Source: Pseudomonadota bacterium
Lineage (GTDB): Bacteria > Pseudomonadota > Alphaproteobacteria > Rhizobiales > Hyphomicrobiaceae
Reading direction: 5' to 3'
DNA length: 20,557 bases
Assembly (NCBI GenBank): GCA_023410905.1
Contig: JAEYPL010000239.1
Coordinates: forward strand, 1-20,557
The notes under the pieces are model-generated. The model searched no databases. It saw only the letters and a program-made list of their open reading frames with translations, and was not told where the DNA came from. Each line of letters begins with the position of its first letter. The first letter of the stretch is position 1. The position numbers and the translations under genes were made by a program. This document shows positions 15,465-20,557 of this stretch, piece after piece.

Positions 15465-16265
15465 TCAGTCTCCCTCGACCTCACTCAGAAATTTAACCAG
15501 CTCCTCCGCCTCGCCGCGAGCGTGGCTGAAGGGCAGGCCGTGCTTGGAATGCGGCACGATCCTCAAGCGCGAGTTCGGAACGAGCGCGTGCATCTCCGCG
15601 CCATGCGATGGCGCAATGAACGGACTCGAGTCCGGCAGCGTGATCGACAACGGCACTTTCAGTCCGCGCAGCGCCTCACTGAGATCGGCGCCCGCGAGCA
15701 GCGCCGCCAGTGCCAGCACCGCATGACGATCCGAATGCTGCTGCACCTCTGAGAACCACGCCAACGCCGCCGGATCAGCCGCGCCCGGATAGAAGCGGTT
15801 CGTCATCATCCCCGCATTCCAGGCCGCATTGCCCTGGCTCTCATAGGTCTTGCGCCAGCCTTCGATGTTCGTGATGCCGGGGCCGCGATGCGACGCATTC
15901 GAGACCGCCACTGACGCAAATCGCTCTGGCGCCTTGAGCGCGGCGACGAGCGCAATCGTACCGCCGATGGATTCACCGACGACATGCACCTTGCCGGCGC
16001 CCGTCGTTGCGGCAACCTCCAGCAGATCATCGACCAACTCGCTGAACGTCCACTTGTGCTCGACGGGCGGCACCGGCGATCCGCCAAACCCGCGCAGATC
16101 GAAACGCACCATCGGATGCCGCGCCGCGACCACCGGCACCCACTCGGACCAGATGCCGAGATTGGTGCCAATGCCATGATTGAACACCACCGGCAGTCCC
16201 GAGGTGCACCACGGCGGCCTCAGATCATGGGTGACGTAGTTGATGCCACGCGCGGTCTTGGGCAT
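15465..16265 (-). CDS. Alpha/beta hydrolase
   Basis: Serine hydrolase of the alpha/beta fold, 266 aa. The oxyanion region VVFNHGIGTNLGIW, the strand-turn DLRGFGGSP, nucleophile elbow GESIGG (Ser99) and catalytic His242 (PHSKHG) are seen; the acid is probably the Asp in ITLPDSSPF. This pattern is closest to 3-oxoadipate enol-lactonase (PcaD-like) and related carboxylesterases, but the substrate is not determined. The ATG at 16265 has GGGAGA eight bases upstream; the longer frame is a shadow of hyuA. It begins 13 bp after the hyuA stop, so it is surely in the same operon and could hydrolyse a lactone, ester or amide formed from or feeding the ring-opening reaction. Confidence 0.87.
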   Translation of the reverse strand: MPKTARGINYVTHDLRPPWCTSGLPVVFNHGIGTNLGIWSEWVPVVAARHPMVRFDLRGFGGSPVPPVEHKWTFSELVDDLLEVAATTGAGKVHVVGESIGGTIALVAALKAPERFASVAVSNASHRGPGITNIEGWRKTYESQGNAAWNAGMMTNRFYPGAADPAALAWFSEVQQHSDRHAVLALAALLAGADLSEALRGLKVPLSITLPDSSPFIAPSHGAEMHALVPNSRLRIVPHSKHGLPFSHARGEAEELVKFLSEVEGD

Positions 16266-16278
16266 GCCGCTTTCTCCC

Positions 16279-18327
16279 TCACGTTGCGCCGATTTGAATA
16301 TCCAGCCAGCCGAATGCCGTCGTCGTCGCGCGATCGCCGTTGCGCAACAGCACGGTCGTCGTCGCCGACTCGACGATCGCCGGGCCTTCGACAACCTGCC
16401 CCGGCGCCAGCGCATCGAAAGCATAGACCGGCGCCTCATGCCAGCCACTGAGGTAGATGCGCCGCTTGTGATGCGGCTCGGCTGGTGCCCGCCTCGGAAG
16501 TGCCGGCTCCTGCGGCAGCTTCGGCAGTGCGCCGATGACAGCCGCGCGTGCGTTGATCAGCACGGCTTCCTGGTCCCGCAGGCTGTAAGTGTAAAGTTCT
16601 TCGTGCCGCGCATGAAATGCATCGGACATCTTCGCCACGAGGTTCGGATCATCGAGCGCGATGCCATCGAGCGGCACATTCACCTCAAAAATCTGCTCGC
16701 CATAACGCATGTCCGCCGAGCGCTGCACACGCACATCACCCGTATGCGCCGCCGCCTTGATCCGCGCGCGCCCCTCGGCCTCCAACTCACCGAATGCCGC
16801 CCGCAACTGATCCGCATCGAGGTGCGTCGCATCACCGATGTGCGTCCGCGCGAGCTCATAGCGCAGATCCGACGCGAGCATCCCCCACGCCGACAGAACA
16901 GCCGCAAGTCGCGGCACGATCACGCGCGTCACATCGAGCTGCCGCGCCACATCCGTGACGTGCAACCCCGCCGCGCCGCCGAACGAGAGGATCGCGAAGC
17001 GCCGCGGATCGACACCACGCCGCACCGAAACAAGGCGAATGCCTTCCGCCATGCGCGTATTGATGATGCGATGAATGCCCTCGGCCGCGACCATGCGATC
17101 GACGCCGAGCTTCGCCGCCACATGATCGACCGCTGCCTCCGCAGCAGGTGCATCAAGATGCTCGCGCCCGCCGAGGAAGTTGTCGGGATCGAGGAAGCCG
17201 AGAACGCAATTGCTGTCCGTCACCGTCGCGCGCGTGCCGCCGCGCCCATAGCAGGCCGGCCCCGGCATCGCGCCCGCGCTCTCGGGCCCGACATGCAGGA
17301 TGCCGCCCGCATCGACTTCGGCAATGGAACCGCCACCCGCACCGATGCTCGCGATGTCGAGGCTCTGCAGCGCCACGCGCTGGCCGCCGAGACGGCGATC
17401 GGATGCGATGGCCGCCTCGCCACCGATGACAAGCGAGATATCCGTCGATGTCCCGCCCATATCGAAGGGAATGAGATCGCCGTGCTCCATGAGCCGCGCA
17501 GCGTAGCGGCTCCCCGCCACACCACCCGCCGGTCCCGACAACACCGCACCCGCCGCAAGCCGCACGGCATCGGGGATCGTCGCCACACCACCGTGCGACT
17601 GAATGATGAGCACCGGCCCCGCGAGCCCCGCCTCACCGAGCCGCGTCGCCAGCCGCGTCAGATAGCGCTGCAGCACCGGGCCGACATACGCATTCACGAT
17701 CGTCGTACAGACGCGATCATACTCCTTGATCTGCGGCAGCACTTCCGACGAGCGACACACATACGTATCGCCGAGCGCCGCCTTCACGGCGTCCACCGTT
17801 GCCTGCTCGTGCGCACCATCGCGCCACGCGTGCAGATAGCAGACAGCAACCGCCTCGACGCCATCGCGCTTCAGCGCCGCAATCGCCGCTTCGAGCGACT
17901 TGCTATCGAGGGGCACTTCTGTCCGCCCATCCGGGCGAATGCGTTCACGGACACCAAGCCGCCGCTCGCGTGGCACCAACTGATCGGGCGGCGCCTGACG
18001 CAGGTTGTAGCGATCGTCCTTCAGGCCCTCGCGCATCTCCACGATGTCGCGATGTCCTTCCGTCGTCAGCAGCCCAACCTTCGCGCCCTTGTGTTCGATC
18101 AGCGCATTCGTCGCGACGGTCGTGCCGTGCACGATGATCTCAGTTTGCGCCAGCATATCCGCGCGGCTGATGCCGATTGCTTCCGCGAGCCGCTCGAGGC
18201 CGTTCATCACGCCGACCGACTGATCTCCTGGCGTCGACGGTGCCTTGGCGATCGTGACCTGACCTTCCGCATCGACGGCCACGAGATCCGTGAACGTGCC
18301 GCCGACGTCAATTCCAATGCGATACAT
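16279..18327 (-). CDS. hyuA: Hydantoinase/oxoprolinase subunit A
   Basis: Subunit A of an ATP-dependent cyclic-amide hydrolase family that includes N-methylhydantoinase, 5-oxoprolinase and acetone carboxylase, 682 aa, normal length. The N-terminal hydantoinase/oxoprolinase domain starts with YRIGIDVGGTFTDLVAVD (ASKHA-type phosphate loop) and contains HGTTVATNALIEHKGAKVGLLTT. The central domain carries SGPAGGVAGS, DMGGTSTDISLV and GAGGGSIAEVD, and the C-terminal domain has LSGWHEAPVYAF and EGPAIVESATTTVLL. The start at ATG 18327 is the canonical MYRIGIDVGG. It follows hyuB with a 13-bp gap and precedes the alpha/beta hydrolase by 13 bp. The true substrate (hydantoin, 5-oxoproline, ketone or other) cannot be told from sequence alone. 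Confidence 0.93.
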   Translation of the reverse strand: MYRIGIDVGGTFTDLVAVDAEGQVTIAKAPSTPGDQSVGVMNGLERLAEAIGISRADMLAQTEIIVHGTTVATNALIEHKGAKVGLLTTEGHRDIVEMREGLKDDRYNLRQAPPDQLVPRERRLGVRERIRPDGRTEVPLDSKSLEAAIAALKRDGVEAVAVCYLHAWRDGAHEQATVDAVKAALGDTYVCRSSEVLPQIKEYDRVCTTIVNAYVGPVLQRYLTRLATRLGEAGLAGPVLIIQSHGGVATIPDAVRLAAGAVLSGPAGGVAGSRYAARLMEHGDLIPFDMGGTSTDISLVIGGEAAIASDRRLGGQRVALQSLDIASIGAGGGSIAEVDAGGILHVGPESAGAMPGPACYGRGGTRATVTDSNCVLGFLDPDNFLGGREHLDAPAAEAAVDHVAAKLGVDRMVAAEGIHRIINTRMAEGIRLVSVRRGVDPRRFAILSFGGAAGLHVTDVARQLDVTRVIVPRLAAVLSAWGMLASDLRYELARTHIGDATHLDADQLRAAFGELEAEGRARIKAAAHTGDVRVQRSADMRYGEQIFEVNVPLDGIALDDPNLVAKMSDAFHARHEELYTYSLRDQEAVLINARAAVIGALPKLPQEPALPRRAPAEPHHKRRIYLSGWHEAPVYAFDALAPGQVVEGPAIVESATTTVLLRNGDRATTTAFGWLDIQIGAT

Positions 18328-18340
18328 GATGCGATGTTCC

Positions 18341-19990
18341 CTAGCGCGTCACGAAGCCGAGTGTCACATCGCGTTCGCGCGCGCTGTCCGTCCGCTCTTC
18401 CGGCGCGCCCCATCCGCCGCCGCCGCCCGAGCGCACCTGCAGCACATCACCGGGCTTGAACACCACGCCGGTCTCCTTCGTCTTGAGCGGCCGGTCGGGA
18501 CTGCCCTTCGACTCGAGCCAGTAGTTGTGCGGCGCGCCGTCCGCACCACCGACGAGCCCGCACGCACCGTACTTCACGCCATCGCCCGCCGTATTGCCGA
18601 CCGCCGGCTCGGCCGTCTCGATGACCATCTCCAATTCCGCACCGGGGCCACCGCGATAGCGCCCATCACCACCACTGTCGGGCCGGAATTCATGGCGACG
18701 GAAGAAGAAGGGAAAGCGCACCTCGTGCACTTCGATACTGCCGAACTTGATGCCGCCCGCGGCCTGCCATTCGCCGGCCGCCGCCCAACCATCGCCCGCC
18801 GAGGACGCACCACCACCCGGCCGCGCCTGGAACAAATGCCAGATGAACGGCTTCGACGTGCGCGGATCGACGCCCTGAATAGCCACGCGGAAGCGCCGTC
18901 CCCAACCCGCCATCGCCCGCTCGGGACATGCCGGCGCCAGCGCGCGGATGATCGCCTCCATGATCTCCTGACCGCAGTGGTTCGTGCAGAGCGTCACGGG
19001 CGCACCCTCGCGCGGCCACACGACCGTGCCCTCCTTGAGCTTCACATTGAGCGGCCGGAATGCGCCGTCGTTCTTCGGCGTATCGGGATCGATGAGATAC
19101 GCCAGCGCCACCACCACCGCCGAATGCGTATTCGCATACGACGAGTTGATGAACCCCGTGACCTGCGGGTGGCTCTCCGTGAGATCGACATCGAGATCGC
19201 TGCCGCGCTTCGTCACCTTGGCGCGGATGTACACATCTTTGAACTGATGCCCGTCATCATCGAGGAAGGCCTCGCCCTCGTACACACCATCCTTCCACTC
19301 GGAGATGATCGCGCGCACCTGCCGCTCGGCACCGTCCAGCACAGCCTCGACCGCCGCCGCCGACTGCTCGGAGCCGAACTCGCGAATGAGTTCGCTCATG
19401 CGCCGCTCGCCGAGCCGCGCCGAGCCGATCATCGCCGCAAGATCACCGCGGAAATCGCGCGGATGGCGCACATTCAGCACGATCATCTCGTACACGTCCT
19501 CGCGCCGCACACCCTGGTCATAGAGCTTGAGCGGCGGAACGCGGATGCCTTCCTGGAAGATCTCCTTGGCGCTCGCATTGTAGGCGCCATGCGTCGCACC
19601 ACCGATATCGCTCTGATGCGAGCGATTGATCGCCCAGTAGACGAGCTTGTCGCCATCGAACACCGGCACGAACGCGGTTAGGTCCGGCAAATGATTGCCG
19701 CCGCGATAAGGATCGTTCAGCAGATAGACATCGCCGGGCCGGATTGTGCCCTTGAAGAACTCGTAGACCGACCTCGCCGCGAACGGCAGCGCACCCACAT
19801 GGATCGGCACATGCTCGGCCTGCGCGACGAGCCGCCCCTGCGGATCACACAGTGCCGTCGAGAAATCGCGACTGGAGTTCAGGATCTGCGAGTAGGACGT
19901 GCGCAGCATCGCCTCCCCCATCTCCTCGACGATTGCGCGTAGTCGGTGCTGGATCACGGAGACCGTGATCGGATCAACGGCATGGCTCAT
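18341..19990 (-). CDS. hyuB: Hydantoinase/oxoprolinase subunit B
   Basis: Subunit B partner of HyuA, 549 aa. Family landmarks: DPITVSVIQHRLRAIVEEMGEAM at the N-terminus, SRDFSTALCDPQGRLVAQAEH, the metal-site-like stretch GDVYLLNDPYRGGNHLPDLT, WAINRSHQSDIGG, and the C-terminal GGDGRYRGGPG and LQVRSGGGGGWGAP. The A and B subunits together hydrolyse the ring amide with ATP. The ATG at 19990 is chosen because homologues begin shortly before DPIT; no strong Shine-Dalgarno is seen, and a GTG at 20029 would add 13 residues. First gene of the operon hyuB-hyuA-hydrolase-small membrane protein, divergent from a peptide-type ABC transporter gene. The B-before-A order is less common than A-B but known. 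Confidence 0.92.
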   Translation of the reverse strand: MSHAVDPITVSVIQHRLRAIVEEMGEAMLRTSYSQILNSSRDFSTALCDPQGRLVAQAEHVPIHVGALPFAARSVYEFFKGTIRPGDVYLLNDPYRGGNHLPDLTAFVPVFDGDKLVYWAINRSHQSDIGGATHGAYNASAKEIFQEGIRVPPLKLYDQGVRREDVYEMIVLNVRHPRDFRGDLAAMIGSARLGERRMSELIREFGSEQSAAAVEAVLDGAERQVRAIISEWKDGVYEGEAFLDDDGHQFKDVYIRAKVTKRGSDLDVDLTESHPQVTGFINSSYANTHSAVVVALAYLIDPDTPKNDGAFRPLNVKLKEGTVVWPREGAPVTLCTNHCGQEIMEAIIRALAPACPERAMAGWGRRFRVAIQGVDPRTSKPFIWHLFQARPGGGASSAGDGWAAAGEWQAAGGIKFGSIEVHEVRFPFFFRRHEFRPDSGGDGRYRGGPGAELEMVIETAEPAVGNTAGDGVKYGACGLVGGADGAPHNYWLESKGSPDRPLKTKETGVVFKPGDVLQVRSGGGGGWGAPEERTDSARERDVTLGFVTR

Positions 19991-20190
19991 GCGGAAATCT
20001 GTCCCGGGACTGAATGCCTTGGCCGGCACATCCGGCTCGCCCAGAGAATACTGCAGCCCGGGTGTCCGTCAACGCGGCGCTCTAGGTGTTGGCTCGCGCA
20101 CACAGCGTGATATGTTTCAGCTACCGCATGGCTTTCCCACATCGGGGCCATGACGGCCGACGTCAGATCGGAATCTGGGAGAACGCCACG
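19991..20190. promoter_or_regulatory. Divergent promoter region of the hyu operon and ABC transporter gene
   Basis: 200 bp between divergent starts. Two symmetric elements are visible: a perfect 10-bp palindrome GTCCCGGGAC (20001-20010), just upstream of hyuB, and TGACG-GCCGA-CGTCA (20151-20165), 26 bp before the transporter start. Either could bind a GntR- or TetR-like repressor co-regulating both sides. No regulator is encoded in the window; promoters were not located. Confidence 0.35.
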
Positions 20191-20557
20191 ATGACACTTT
20201 ACAGAGCTCGGGGGGCGTGCGCGCTCGCCGTCGCCGCGCTCCTTTTCGCGCCCGCTGCCCACGCTCAGAAGCAAGGCGGCATCCTCAAATCCTACGTCTG
20301 GGATCAGCCCCCGAGTGCCTCCATCCATGAAGAGGCGACGATCTCGACGGTCTTCCCGTTCATGCCCGTGTTCAACAATCTCGTGCTGTTCGACCAGACC
20401 AAGCTCGAGGCGAACCTCGACACGATCGTGCCCGACCTCGGCAAGAGCTGGGCCTGGGACGACAGCAAGACCAAGCTGACCTTCCAACTCGAGCAGGGCG
20501 TCAAGTGGCACGACGGCAAACCGTTCACCGCGAACGACGTCAAATGTACGTTCGACA
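20191..20557 (+). CDS. ABC transporter substrate-binding protein, family 5 (3' truncated)
   Basis: Start of a periplasmic binding protein of the dipeptide/oligopeptide/nickel family (SBP family 5); 122 codons are visible of about 500-550. The ATG at 20191 has GGGAGA ten bases upstream. The first 25 residues form a signal peptide (MTLYRARGACALAVAALLF, cleavage near AHA). The mature part shows the family pattern: GGILKSYVWDQPPSASIH, VFNNLVLFDQT, IVPDLGKSWAWDDSKTKLTF, and QGVKWHDGKPFTANDVK, the classic fingerprint. Permease and ATPase genes would be expected just beyond the window. Divergent from the hyu operon, so it may import the cyclic amide, peptide or conjugate that HyuAB and its neighbours process. 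Confidence 0.9.
   Translation, partial: MTLYRARGACALAVAALLFAPAAHAQKQGGILKSYVWDQPPSASIHEEATISTVFPFMPVFNNLVLFDQTKLEANLDTIVPDLGKSWAWDDSKTKLTFQLEQGVKWHDGKPFTANDVKCTFD

Noticed and set aside
16240..18459. 739-aa plus-strand open frame opposite hyuA, and similar frames opposite hyuB (18290-19681) and the TAXI gene (11551-12789)
   Set aside because: Arg/His-rich mirror frames of well-defined genes; no motif, signal peptide or ribosome site supports them.
1..20557. tRNA, rRNA, CRISPR, transposase, prophage or toxin-antitoxin genes
   Set aside because: None of their hallmarks (TPsiC loop consensus, regularly spaced repeats, DDE motifs, paired small ORFs) was seen in reading both strands.

Overview
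The window reads as chromosome of a GC-rich alphaproteobacterium, most likely in the order Hyphomicrobiales (Rhizobiales). The clues are an ethylmalonyl-CoA mutase (ethylmalonyl-CoA pathway of acetyl-CoA assimilation), a CckA-type hybrid kinase with the long multi-PAS architecture of this order, a FliO-like protein, and codons strongly biased to G/C in third position. I see no rRNA, tRNA, CRISPR array, insertion sequence or prophage gene. The genus cannot be fixed from this stretch.

Layout. 2-1327 (+): 3' two-thirds of ecm, ending against a hairpin repeat shared with convergent cckA. 1465-4005 (-): CckA-like hybrid histidine kinase. 4006-4403: about 400 bp leader region with inverted repeats and no convincing gene. 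4404-4811 (+): FliO-like membrane protein. 4934-7624 (+): large mechanosensitive channel of the MscS superfamily with a signal peptide and DUF3772-like periplasmic region. 7621-9266 (-): small hypothetical membrane protein, an SDR oxidoreductase and a PaaI-type hotdog thioesterase. 9443-9700 (+): Pro/Thr-tailed small membrane protein followed by a terminator-like hairpin. 9840-10553 (+): queC, with a structured leader. 10557-12771 (-): exported Sel1-like protein and an orphan TAXI-family binding protein. 13044-15018 (+): MalY/PatB-type C-S lyase and class C26 gamma-glutamyl hydrolase. 15099-19990 (-): tight operon hyuB-hyuA-alpha/beta hydrolase-small membrane protein. 20191-end (+): start of a family 5 (dipeptide/oligopeptide type) ABC transporter binding protein, divergent from hyuB.

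How genes may work together. The right-hand third (13 kb to the end) is the most coherent metabolic neighbourhood: a peptide-type importer, a 5-oxoprolinase/hydantoinase pair, a gamma-glutamyl hydrolase, a cysteine-conjugate-type beta-lyase and an alpha/beta hydrolase. Each family assignment is sound, but the joint pathway (scavenging of gamma-glutamyl peptides, glutathione conjugates or cyclic amides) is inference. The middle and left parts look like ordinary mixed chromosome. I found no clear novel defence or mobile system. The most unusual sequence-level signals are alternative pairings in the queC leader that involve its Shine-Dalgarno site, and an out-of-frame coding signal just upstream of the signal peptide of the Sel1-like gene.
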